A DNA stretch of 52,977 bases from Cyanobacteriota bacterium (GTDB lineage: Bacteria; Cyanobacteriota; Cyanobacteriia; Cyanobacteriales; Microcoleaceae): assembly GCA_025362325.1 (NCBI GenBank), contig JANYGO010000220.1, positions 1 to 52,977 of the forward strand. The letters run 5' to 3'. The notes below the pieces were generated by a model. It saw only the letters and a program-made list of their open reading frames with translations. It was not told the origin of the DNA and searched no databases. The position numbers were made by a program, and so were the translations under genes. This document shows, in pieces, positions 34,439-41,736 of this stretch (within the stretch, counting starts at the first letter, position 1; each line of letters begins with the position of its first letter).

Positions 34439-35503
34439 ATGTCGGCATTAAATGAAGTTCCCTTGTTGTTGCGGGCAGCCCGCGGCGAAACCCTAGACCG
34501 CCCGCCCGTGTGGATGATGCGCCAAGCCGGCCGCTACATGAAGGCTTATCGAGATTTGCGAGAAAAGTATCCCTCCTTTCGCGAACGTTCCGAAATTCCC
34601 GAAGTTGCCATCGAAGTTTCCCTTCAGCCGTGGCGCGCGTTTCAACCCGACGGCGTAATTCTGTTTTCCGATATCGTCACCCCCATGCCCGGTTTGGGCA
34701 TCGACATGGACATCGCCGAAGGTAAAGGCCCGATTATCCACGATCCCATCCGCACTCAAGAGCAAATCGACAACCTGCAACCGCTGAATCCGGAAGAAAG
34801 TTTGCCGTTTATCAAAACTATCCTCAAATCCCTGCGCGCGGAAGTTGGCAACAAATCCACCGTACTCGGTTTTGTGGGCGCGCCCTGGACGCTGGCGGCC
34901 TATGCCGTTGAGGGTAAAGGTTCTAAGTATTATGCCATTATCAAAAACATGGCATTTTCCGATCCTACTTTACTGCATCAGTTGCTCTCAAAATTCGCCG
35001 ATGCGATCGCAGTTTATATGCGCTATCAAATCGACTGTGGGGCGCAAGTAGTGCAAATGTTCGACTCCTGGGCCGGCCAAATGTCCCCGCAGGACTACGA
35101 AACCTTCGCTTTACCATACCAAAAACAGGTATTTGAGCAAGTCAAAAAAACCCATCCCGACACTCCGCTAATTCTCTTAGTCAGCGGTAGTGGCGGCCTC
35201 CTCGAACGGATGACAAAATCCGGCGCGGATATCATCAGCGTCGATTGGACGGTTGATATGGCCGACGCCCGCAAACGTTTGGGCCCCAACATGAACGTTC
35301 AGGGAAATCTTGATCCCGGCGTGTTGTTTGGTTCTCAAGCGTTTATTCGCGATCGAATTCTTGATACAATTCGCAAAGCCGGTCATCGCGGACACATCCT
35401 CAACTTAGGACACGGCGTATTACCGGGAACTCCCGAAGACAACGTGCGTTTCTTCTTTGAAACCGCCAAACAAGCCGACAAATTGCTCGCAGTTACTGCT
35501 TGA
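34439..35503 (+). CDS. hemE: Uroporphyrinogen decarboxylase HemE
   Basis: HemE decarboxylates the four acetate side chains of uroporphyrinogen III to give coproporphyrinogen III, on the shared route to heme, chlorophyll and phycobilins. Signature regions are [20 protein letters not shown] at residues 21-40, the catalytic aspartate region [34 protein letters not shown], and [19 protein letters not shown] near the C-terminus. At 354 residues it is full length with a normal ATG. It stands alone; the gap downstream contains an inverted-repeat element. Confidence 0.96.
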   Translation: MSALNEVPLLLRAARGETLDRPPVWMMRQAGRYMKAYRDLREKYPSFRERSEIPEVAIEVSLQPWRAFQPDGVILFSDIVTPMPGLGIDMDIAEGKGPIIHDPIRTQEQIDNLQPLNPEESLPFIKTILKSLRAEVGNKSTVLGFVGAPWTLAAYAVEGKGSKYYAIIKNMAFSDPTLLHQLLSKFADAIAVYMRYQIDCGAQVVQMFDSWAGQMSPQDYETFALPYQKQVFEQVKKTHPDTPLILLVSGSGGLLERMTKSGADIISVDWTVDMADARKRLGPNMNVQGNLDPGVLFGSQAFIRDRILDTIRKAGHRGHILNLGHGVLPGTPEDNVRFFFETAKQADKLLAVTA

Positions 35504-35557
35504 ATTTAATTCGATTGTAGAATCAGATCGAATTCAGGTTAATTGCATCTGATATTT

Positions 35558-35775
35558 GTAGGGACACGGCAATGCCTATTAGTGTCAACTTAACGTCAAA
35601 CTTAGTCTCGATCTGCTGTTTGACGATTAGGTCTCGATTCCCCCCCTAGCCCCCTTAATAAACCCTAAAATTCCCCCTTATAAAGGGGGATGCGAGGGGG
35701 ATTTAGACTTAGGTAAAAGCGAGATTTCTCAGGGTTTCAGGCTTAAGTCACTAATGGGCAATGCCCTGCCCCTAC
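35558..35775. mobile_element. 218-bp MITE-like element with about 27-bp terminal inverted repeats
   Basis: The left end GTAGGGACACGGCAATGCCT continues to ATTAGTG, and the right end, read in reverse complement, is GTAGGGGCAGGGCATTGCCC continuing to ATTAGTG: about 23 of 27 positions match. The interior has C-rich and G-rich tracts that pair (CCCCCTTATAAAGGGGG is a palindrome). Internal parts recur at 19977-20150 and 32396-32590. There is no coding region, so it would depend on a transposase elsewhere. Confidence 0.7.
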
Positions 35776-35818
35776 CATCTAAAAATTCTCAAATTCTCCC
35801 ATCTTCCCCTCCGGCAAA

Positions 35819-36784
35819 ATGAACTCCAAAAAAATTTTTGTGACGGGTGCAAGTGGCTGTATCGGTCACTACATGGCCGAAACCTTGATTCAACAGACAA
35901 ACCACGAACTCTACCTATTAGTTCGCAACCCCGATAAGCTAAAATTTGACTGGAAAGCGCGCCCCGGCATCAATATTATAGAAGGCGACATGAAAGATAT
36001 CGATCGCCATTCCGAACTCCTGCAAACAATAGACGTAGCAATTTTAGCAGCCACCGCTTGGGGAGGAACCCAAGAAGTTTTTGATGTCAACGTCACCAAA
36101 ACCCTGCGCCTCATTCAACTGCTTTCGCCCCAAAATTGCCAGCAAGTAATTTACTTTTCAACCGCCAGCATTCTCGGCAGAGATAACAACTTGCTCAAAG
36201 AAGCCGGAGAACTCGGAACAGATTATGTTCGCTCAAAATACGATTGCATGACGCAATTATCTACCTTGACAAATGTGCCTCCGATTACCGCACTTTACCC
36301 GACATTAGTATTAGGAGGAGACGCAGATAAACCCGTTTCTCACCTATCATCTGGTTTGCCACTTGTCGCAAAATGGATAGGTTTGATTCGCTGGTTTAAG
36401 GCAGATGGCAGCTTTCACTTCATCCACGGCGCAGATATTGCCACAGTAGTTAATTACTTAGTAGAACATCCCCCAGCTTCTGAGGAAACGCGACATTTTG
36501 TGCTAGGAAATCCGGCGCTTACCGCGAACGAAGTTGTCGAACAAGCTTGCAAATATTTGCATAAAAAGATATTTTTTCGCATCACTCTGTCAGCTTGGCT
36601 AGCCGATTTCTTTATCTGGCTGTTCCGAATTCAGATGGCTGCTTGGGACAGATTTTGTATCAGCTACCGCCATTTTACCTATGAAAATCTTGTCAATCCC
36701 GAAAGCGTTGGACTGCCGAGTTATTGCGCCACAGTTGCTGATATGTTAAGAACTAGCGGGATTCCCGATAAAAATGCCAAGTAG
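35819..36784 (+). CDS. NAD(P)-dependent extended SDR / epimerase-dehydratase family protein
   Basis: The 321-residue protein has an extended short-chain dehydrogenase fold. The dinucleotide-binding glycines are G10, G13 and G16 in VTGASGCIGHY, and the catalytic Tyr-Lys pair is Y136 and K140 in DYVRSKYD, with FSTAS just before as the serine strand. A hydrophobic segment at about residues 254-270 (LSAWLADFFIWLF) suggests membrane association, as in some steroid-dehydrogenase-like or plant flavonoid-reductase-like members. The substrate is unknown. It follows the MITE-like element and precedes the radical SAM gene by 355 bases. Confidence 0.85.
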   Translation: MNSKKIFVTGASGCIGHYMAETLIQQTNHELYLLVRNPDKLKFDWKARPGINIIEGDMKDIDRHSELLQTIDVAILAATAWGGTQEVFDVNVTKTLRLIQLLSPQNCQQVIYFSTASILGRDNNLLKEAGELGTDYVRSKYDCMTQLSTLTNVPPITALYPTLVLGGDADKPVSHLSSGLPLVAKWIGLIRWFKADGSFHFIHGADIATVVNYLVEHPPASEETRHFVLGNPALTANEVVEQACKYLHKKIFFRITLSAWLADFFIWLFRIQMAAWDRFCISYRHFTYENLVNPESVGLPSYCATVADMLRTSGIPDKNAK

Positions 36785-37139
36785 AAGTTCGGCAGCGGAT
36801 TTTGTAGCGGATGTAGCGGATGGATGCTAGGTGTTCCTTATGACTAATCTGTACTGTTTCAAGTTCTTTTTTGCCTTAATCCCATGCTGTTTAAATGCAA
36901 TTATCGTCAATTAACTGTGAAATACGATAAAATATCAGCATTTGCGGGCTTTGACAGGGAACTGCAAGCTAAAAATTGCACCCATTATCTTTGTGCTAGG
37001 GGGTGTCGCCCCTCGCCGGATAGTCGATCGCGCGCAAGATCGTAATTTTAGCCTTAACATTAAATCTTGAGAGTCGATCGAACTCTCAGACACGCCAGCC
37101 CGATCGCAAGTCTTTTAGTGATGTGAGGTTTAACATACT
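36785..37139. promoter_or_regulatory. 355-base leader region before the radical SAM gene
   Basis: The gap contains AGCGGAT triplication at 36795-36823, a GGGGGTGTCGCCCCT hairpin at about 37001-37016, and GAGAGTCGATCGAACTCTC at about 37070-37088, a perfect-arm hairpin centred on CGATCG. I looked for a cobalamin riboswitch because the next gene binds B12, but see no convincing B12-box. A long structured leader is the most that can be said. Confidence 0.35.
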
Positions 37140-38738
37140 ATGCGAGTTCTTCTAGTTTACCCCCTGTTTCCGAAAACATTTTGGTCTTACGAGAAAATCC
37201 TAGAATTAGTCGATCGCCAAGTGCTGCTTCCACCGCTGGGTTTGGTAACAGTAGCAGCTATTCTACCCCAAGAATGGGAATTTAAGTTAGTCGATCGCAA
37301 CATCCGACAAATCACCGAAGCAGAATGGGAATGGGCAGAGCTCGTTATTCTCTCCGCAATGATTGTCCAAAAAGAAGACTTGCTAGACATCATCCGCGAA
37401 GCCAAGCGGCGCGGCAAATCCGTAGCCTGCGGCGGCCCTTACCCGACTTCCGTACCCGAAGAACCCCAAGCAGCCGGCATCGATTACCTGATTCTCGACG
37501 AAGGCGAAATCACCCTACCGATGTTCGTCGAAGCCATCGCGCGCGGCGAAAAAAGTGGAATGTATCGATCGGACGGCGTAAAACCCGATGTTACCACAAC
37601 CCCGGTTCCCCGCTTCGACTTGCTCGAATTAGACTGCTACGATTCGATGTCAATTCAATTTTCGCGAGGTTGTCCCTTCCAGTGCGAATTTTGCGATATC
37701 ATCGTCCTCTACGGTCGCAAACCCCGCACCAAAAACCCCCAACAATTGATTGCAGAACTAGACTGTCTCTACAACCTAGGTTGGCGGCGCGGCGTGTTCA
37801 TGGTAGATGACAACTTTATCGGCAACAAACGCAGTGTCAAATTATTACTAAAAGACTTAGAAGTTTGGCAAATAGAACACAAATTTCCCTTCAACTTCAA
37901 CACAGAAGCATCCATCGATTTAGCCCAAGACCAAGAATTGATGGATATGATGGTGAAGTGTCATTTCAATGCAGTATTTCTGGGAATTGAAACCCCCGAC
38001 GAAGAAAGCTTGCAAATGACCAAAAAATTCCAAAATACCCGCAATTCTCTCATCGAATCAGTAGAATTAATTGCCAAATCCGGTTTACGAGTCATGGCCG
38101 GATTTATCATCGGATTCGACGGCGAAAAAGCAGGCGCAGGCCAACGCATCGTAGACTTTGCCGAAGCAGCAGCAATTCCGAGCACAACCTTTGGAATGTT
38201 GCAAGCTTTGCCTCATACTGCATTGTCCCACAGACTAGCAAAAGAAGGCAGATTGCGCGACAAATCCGGCAACCTGAATCAGACAACTTTGATGAACTTC
38301 ATTCCCACGCGGCCGCTAGAAGATATCGCGAGGGAATATGTCCAAGCATTTTCTGATGTGTACGATGCTGAGAAATATTTAGATCGCACCTACCGCCACT
38401 TCTTGATGTTGGGTGCACCTACAGCAGATATACCTTCAAGAATCCCCAGTTGGATCGACTTGCGAGCACTGCTAACTGTAGTTTGGCGACAAGGAGTCAA
38501 GCGTTCAACTCGGTGGAAGTTCTGGCATCATTTGTTCAGCATTCTCAAACGCAATCCTGCGGTTTGGGATCACTATTTAACAGTGTGTGCTCACAACGAG
38601 CATTTCCTGGAATACCGTCAAATTGTGCGCGATGAAATCGAAGAACAATTAGCGGAGTTTTTAGCGGACGAAGCTCAACAAGCGCAGCAAAAAACCTTAA
38701 TAGCTGCGATGCAGGAAAAAGAAGTGCAAGTAGTTTAA
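37140..38738 (+). CDS. B12-binding-domain radical SAM protein (DUF4070 type)
   Basis: The 532-residue protein has an N-terminal cobalamin-binding Rossmann domain (residues 1-140; PPLGLVTVAAILP, VVILSAM-like stretch and ACGGPYPTSVPEE) and a radical SAM barrel with C178, C182 and C185 in FSRGCPFQCEFCD. A C-terminal DUF4070-like region (from about 400, THE...YRHFLMLGAP) follows. This architecture is shared by the hopanoid C2-methylase HpnP and several unrelated cyanobacterial enzymes, which usually perform methyl transfer or ring chemistry. Without hopanoid genes nearby I do not assign HpnP. It is full length and ends at a strong hairpin. Confidence 0.87.
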   Translation: MRVLLVYPLFPKTFWSYEKILELVDRQVLLPPLGLVTVAAILPQEWEFKLVDRNIRQITEAEWEWAELVILSAMIVQKEDLLDIIREAKRRGKSVACGGPYPTSVPEEPQAAGIDYLILDEGEITLPMFVEAIARGEKSGMYRSDGVKPDVTTTPVPRFDLLELDCYDSMSIQFSRGCPFQCEFCDIIVLYGRKPRTKNPQQLIAELDCLYNLGWRRGVFMVDDNFIGNKRSVKLLLKDLEVWQIEHKFPFNFNTEASIDLAQDQELMDMMVKCHFNAVFLGIETPDEESLQMTKKFQNTRNSLIESVELIAKSGLRVMAGFIIGFDGEKAGAGQRIVDFAEAAAIPSTTFGMLQALPHTALSHRLAKEGRLRDKSGNLNQTTLMNFIPTRPLEDIAREYVQAFSDVYDAEKYLDRTYRHFLMLGAPTADIPSRIPSWIDLRALLTVVWRQGVKRSTRWKFWHHLFSILKRNPAVWDHYLTVCAHNEHFLEYRQIVRDEIEEQLAEFLADEAQQAQQKTLIAAMQEKEVQVV

Positions 38739-38757
38739 GGTTGGATGATTCAACCTT

Positions 38758-38802
38758 ATACCCAGATACCCGACTTATTTAAGAAATCGGGTATCTGGGT
38801 AT
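38758..38802 (+). terminator. Strong hairpin after the radical SAM gene
   Basis: Perfect 16-base arms at 38758-38773 (ATACCCAGATACCCGA) and 38787-38802 enclose a 13-base AT loop, followed by TCCTTTTGTT. It sits 20 bases after the stop codon and is a likely intrinsic terminator. Confidence 0.7.
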
Positions 38803-38850
38803 TCCTTTTGTTAGGTGGGATTACTGATAAAACTTTTGGCTTCTTCATCA

Positions 38851-38912
38851 TCAAACCCGCTGAATTGGATAAGCATCAAAAGCCTCATCGCGACTAATCA
38901 AAACAAGCGGCA
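38851..38912 (-). pseudogene. Remnant of a PIN-domain toxin C-terminus
   Basis: Read on the minus strand this stretch gives LPLVLISRDEAFDAYPIQRV between stop codons. The SRDEAFDAYPIQR motif matches the C-terminal strand and acidic residue of VapC-type PIN toxins (S-x-D-x-x-F-D-x-Y). Only about 20 residues remain. It lies 600 bases upstream of an intact antitoxin/PIN pair, so it may be the debris of an older toxin-antitoxin module. Confidence 0.35.
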
Positions 38913-39021
38913 GTCACTTTTCCGCACTCACCCCTCTACGGAAGAGCAAATTCAGCGGCTTTTGACACTGGCGCAGCAGCAGCAAGGTGTTCCTGTGATG
39001 GCCTACGTGCCTGGAATTTGA
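38911..39021 (+). pseudogene. Remnant of an M48 (HtpX-like) protease C-terminus
   Basis: The frame ends with SLFRTHPSTEEQIQRLLTLA, which is the C-terminal motif of HtpX-type membrane zinc proteases (FSTHPPTEERIxRLxxxA). The catalytic HExxH part and membrane spans are absent upstream. The 68-codon frame beginning at 38815 mixes this remnant with sequence that reads as a PIN remnant on the other strand. Confidence 0.45.
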
Positions 39022-39251
39022 GCAGTTGAAAATGCAGCAAAAATATTGAGACACCCGGTGTTTTGAAGCAGCCGGGTTTCTGTATGTTTATGATGGTAAC
39101 TCTGGTGCGATGGAAAGCGGTATAGCGGTTATTAAGCGTTGTGAGTTATGCCCTATGCCCTCTTTGCCCGACAGCACCTCATATGAGAACTCGAAATGCT
39201 ATAACTATTTATACATAGTAGAAATAGAATCAGATTGTGAGCGGTCAACAA

Positions 39252-39482
39252 ATGGCACAAATTACCACCACTGAATTACCCCAAACCGTCCAAACTCTAT
39301 TGATAGAAGTCGAACGTACTAAAACCCCTCTCACTGTCATCCACGAAGGAAAAGCATTAGTAATTATTTATCCTGCGACTACCGAAACTCTACGGCGCAG
39401 CTTTGGCGCTATGAAAGGAAGCGGTGAAATATTAGGAGATTTAATTGCTCCTGTCGCGGAACCGTGGGAAGTTTTAGAATGA
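39252..39482 (+). CDS. Type II antitoxin, Phd/YefM-like
   Basis: The 76-residue product has the layout of Phd/YefM-like antitoxins that partner PIN toxins: an N-terminal dimer and DNA-binding half (ITTTELPQTVQTLLIEVERTK followed by TPLTVIHEGKALVIIYP) and a C-terminal toxin-wrapping tail (LRRSFGAMKGSGEILGDL... EPWEVLE). The ATG at 39252 is preferred over a GTG five codons upstream. Its stop overlaps the toxin ATG (ATGA), so the pair is translationally coupled. Antitoxins of this kind repress their own promoter. Confidence 0.85.
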   Translation: MAQITTTELPQTVQTLLIEVERTKTPLTVIHEGKALVIIYPATTETLRRSFGAMKGSGEILGDLIAPVAEPWEVLE

Positions 39483-39868
39483 AACTTTTACTCGATACCC
39501 ACATTTGGCTGTGGTATTTACTCGGCGACCCGCGCCTATCGCGATCGCTTCAAATGGCGATAGGCGATCGTAATACCGAACTTTGGCTGAGTCCAATTAG
39601 TATTTGGGAGACACTCATGCTTGCAGAAAAAGGACGAATATCTTTACAGCCAGATCCCGTTACATGGGTTAATTTAGCTTTAAAAACCTTGGAAACTCGT
39701 GAAGCCCAAATGAATCACTCCATTGCAATTTTAAGTCGCGAGATTGCACTTCCTCATCAAGACCCCGCAGACAGATTCATTAGTGCCACAGCTATTTACT
39801 ATGACTTAACATTAGCCACAGTTGATGCCAACCTTACAGGAAATTCGGCACTACAAACACTCAGTTAG
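39479..39868 (+). CDS. PIN-domain ribonuclease toxin (VapC-like)
   Basis: This 129-residue protein is a PIN-domain toxin, expected to cleave tRNA or other RNA when its antitoxin is lost. The metal-site acids are D6 in LLDTHIWLWYLLG, the glutamate in SIWETLMLAEKG, D102 region in PHQDPADRFISATA, and the last aspartate in LATVDANL. The SISIWE and DPADR motifs are typical of the PIN group whose antitoxin is Phd-like. It overlaps the antitoxin by four bases. It appears intact. Confidence 0.9.
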   Translation: MKLLLDTHIWLWYLLGDPRLSRSLQMAIGDRNTELWLSPISIWETLMLAEKGRISLQPDPVTWVNLALKTLETREAQMNHSIAILSREIALPHQDPADRFISATAIYYDLTLATVDANLTGNSALQTLS

Positions 39869-39981
39869 GCAATAGCGTAATGAAGCCATACAACTTTCGG
39901 GTATAATGACCCTCAGCGAGATGGGATATTTTATATTTTTGTAGGCGATCGCTCTTTATGCGCGATCGGGCGATCGCACTG

Positions 39982-40614
39982 TTAACCAGGCAGCAAGTCA
40001 TTAGAATAATTAGGCTCAGCATCAAAGTCCCGTATGGTACTTCCTGGGAACTGCATCAACTCTGTCAATTTCTCTCTAGTGATCTCGACAATTTCTAGAA
40101 GAGCTTGTTGGATTTCATACGGATCTTCATCTAAACTCTCTTTAACAATAGACGCCCATTGAGCATCAAGAAAATCCTGAATTGTTTTATAGTAGGCTGA
40201 ATTTTCTGTATGGTTTTTTCTGTGAAAATCATAAGGCAAAGGCATTAAGTTTTCATCGCCATCTTTCTTAAAAACACCATACCTTTCTGCTTCCCTAACT
40301 AAAGGATGCTTCTTGCAAAGATCGTGGGGAATGATGTGATGATTACAATAGCCTCCACCTAAGCTTTTATATTTTTTTCCCTGAAGGCGACTTATCGCTT
40401 CTAATTGTTCATCGTTAAGCTTGTCAAGAGCAAGATCGGAATATATATTTATCCTGCGCTCGGCTACTTTTTTATCGGGAAATTTTAAAACTAAATCTCC
40501 AGTCGATGAGTTATATCTGACTAAGTATTCGCCTGGTTTTATTTTCCAGTATTGACAGATCCATTCGGGAACATACCATACAGACCAATCATTGTCAATG
40601 CCCATATTATTCAC
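39982..40614 (-). CDS. Predicted AHH/HNH nuclease with possible AbrB-like N-terminus
   Basis: The centre of this 210-residue protein, residues 89-150, fits the AHH branch of HNH/endonuclease VII nucleases, best known from polymorphic toxins: CNHHIIPHDLCKKHP with H92, H93 and H97, ENLMPLP with N122, then H131, H135 and Y141 or Y142 in FHRKNHTENSAYYK. The N-terminal stretch VPEWICQYWKIKPGEYLVRY and GDLVLKF (residues 15-45) resembles an AbrB/SpoVT swapped-hairpin strand pattern, which would be an unusual fusion. There is no secretion signal or toxin-repeat region. It is the last of three minus-strand genes and overlaps the membrane-protein gene by four bases. Target and role are unknown. Confidence 0.65.
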   Translation of the reverse strand: MNNMGIDNDWSVWYVPEWICQYWKIKPGEYLVRYNSSTGDLVLKFPDKKVAERRINIYSDLALDKLNDEQLEAISRLQGKKYKSLGGGYCNHHIIPHDLCKKHPLVREAERYGVFKKDGDENLMPLPYDFHRKNHTENSAYYKTIQDFLDAQWASIVKESLDEDPYEIQQALLEIVEITREKLTELMQFPGSTIRDFDAEPNYSNDLLPG

Positions 40615-41090
40615 CTCGCCTTAATAAAACCAAGTAACTTCAGAAGAATAACAAACAAAGTTTCTCTTTCATCATCACTCAACGCATCTTGCAGTTTAGA
40701 ACGCAATTTTTGGCGATCTAGACCTTTGAGCTTTCGGACAACCTTTTTTTCATCAGGTTCTAGTTTATTGCGGTTTTCAAGTTCTTCTAACTGTTTACCA
40801 AATTGCTTTAAGATACTTTCAGGCGTAGATTTTTCTAAATCTTGTCGGAACTGATTTGGATCGAATTCAGGTTGCTTATTGTCCCAAGGAGCAGGGACTG
40901 GATTACGACCATCACCTAGCCAAAGGTCAAGAAGCCAAAATATTACTCCAACTAAAAACATTGAGATCCAGAACCACCATTTGATGATTTTTCCAAGAAC
41001 TTCAAAGACCTTACCTGATATTTGCAGGAACTTTTCGACAAAATTTTTTGCTTTTTCTGGCTTTCGATCTTCAGTCATTTGATCTCCCAA
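40611..41090 (-). CDS. Single-span membrane protein coupled to the AHH nuclease gene
   Basis: This 159-residue protein is unrecognised. Residues about 18-60 contain an amphipathic helix and one strong membrane span (WWFWISMFLVGVIFWLLDLWL, seen in part). The rest is a highly charged cytoplasmic or periplasmic tail with helical heptads (ILKQFGKQLEELENRNKLEP, KLKGLDRQKLRSKLQDALSD). Its stop overlaps the nuclease ATG by four bases, so the two should be made together. An anchor, immunity or sensor partner for the nuclease is a guess from coupling. A second ATG four codons in (41078) could be the start. Confidence 0.6.
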   Translation of the reverse strand: MGDQMTEDRKPEKAKNFVEKFLQISGKVFEVLGKIIKWWFWISMFLVGVIFWLLDLWLGDGRNPVPAPWDNKQPEFDPNQFRQDLEKSTPESILKQFGKQLEELENRNKLEPDEKKVVRKLKGLDRQKLRSKLQDALSDDERETLFVILLKLLGFIKAR

Positions 41091-41151
41091 GTTTGCTACC
41101 TAAGTGAAACTAAAAGCTGGTAAATAGGGTTTGCTGAATATGTGGAAAAAG

Positions 41152-41181
41152 AGGTTGGGCTTGCTGGCATCAACCCAACCT
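41152..41181. repeat. AGGTTGGG hairpin repeat
   Basis: AGGTTGGG at 41152-41159 pairs with CCCAACCT at 41174-41181 around a 14-base loop (CTTGCTGGCATCAA). It is a small repetitive hairpin of a type common in cyanobacterial genomes, lying between the two upstream genes of the nuclease cluster. Confidence 0.5.
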
Positions 41182-41208
41182 ACTAACGATCGCACTAATG
41201 AAAATTTC

Positions 41209-41478
41209 CTACCAAAGAGGTCTCGCCCCAGAAAGAATCTGACGAATGTCATAATCAGATAAGTCGTATATCCTGCCTTGAGCGTCTTTAAAAGTAGCGC
41301 CTTGACCAGTTTCGCCAACCTTGTAAATGTGAATATGATCTTTATCAGCCTCCCTACTACTTAAACCTGATCGAGCCATGAAGATATCGCTACACTTACC
41401 ATTTTTATCAAATCTATGTTTGACTTGATAAGAACCTTTATCTTCCCAAATATTTGCACCTGGATACAAGTCACTCAT
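41209..41478 (-). CDS. Small unrecognised protein upstream of the AHH nuclease cluster
   Basis: The 89-residue product (MSDLYPGANIWEDKGSYQVK...) is soluble and charged, with a His-rich DHIHIYKV segment, a GQGATFKDAQGRIYDLSDYD stretch and an RQILSGARPLW end. No domain is recognised. It is the first gene of the minus-strand run 41478 to 39982, separated from the membrane-protein gene by 118 bases that contain a hairpin repeat. A small DNA- or protein-binding partner is possible. Normal codon composition and a good in-frame ATG support a real gene. Confidence 0.6.
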   Translation of the reverse strand: MSDLYPGANIWEDKGSYQVKHRFDKNGKCSDIFMARSGLSSREADKDHIHIYKVGETGQGATFKDAQGRIYDLSDYDIRQILSGARPLW

Positions 41479-41660
41479 TTGTTTTATCCATTAAAAAAAC
41501 TTGATTCGACGCTATTTCTAGGTATAAATACCAAGCGTTAAATTTTTCAATTTACTCTTTAATACTTATCCTATTTTCCTTAAATATAAAATTTTTGTCT
41601 ACCCCAAAATGCTCAATTTTGTTGGGATTTTTGTATGCTACTTCAACTCGCCCTCTATAA

Positions 41661-41700
41661 AAAATGTTGGGAGATGTTGGGAAATGTTGGTAAATGTTGG
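41661..41700 (+). promoter_or_regulatory. Four tandem 10-bp repeats upstream of the NB-ARC gene
   Basis: AAAATGTTGG, GAGATGTTGG, GAAATGTTGG and TAAATGTTGG follow one another with an exact 10-base period, so each ATGTTGG core falls on nearly the same helix face. TACAAT at 41702-41707 directly follows and could be a -10 box, with the start codon 30 bases further on. This geometry suggests a cooperative operator for a regulator of the NB-ARC gene. Confidence 0.6.
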
Positions 41701-41736
41701 GTACAATACAAGCAACCCTGACATTGACCCAACTCT

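Noticed and set aside
36785..37139. Cobalamin riboswitch before the B12-binding radical SAM gene
   Set aside because: Hairpins exist, but I could not identify a B12-box or the expected multi-helix junction.
37140..38738. Assignment as HpnP hopanoid C2-methylase
   Set aside because: The domain order fits, but several cyanobacterial B12-binding radical SAM groups share it and no hopanoid gene is in the window.
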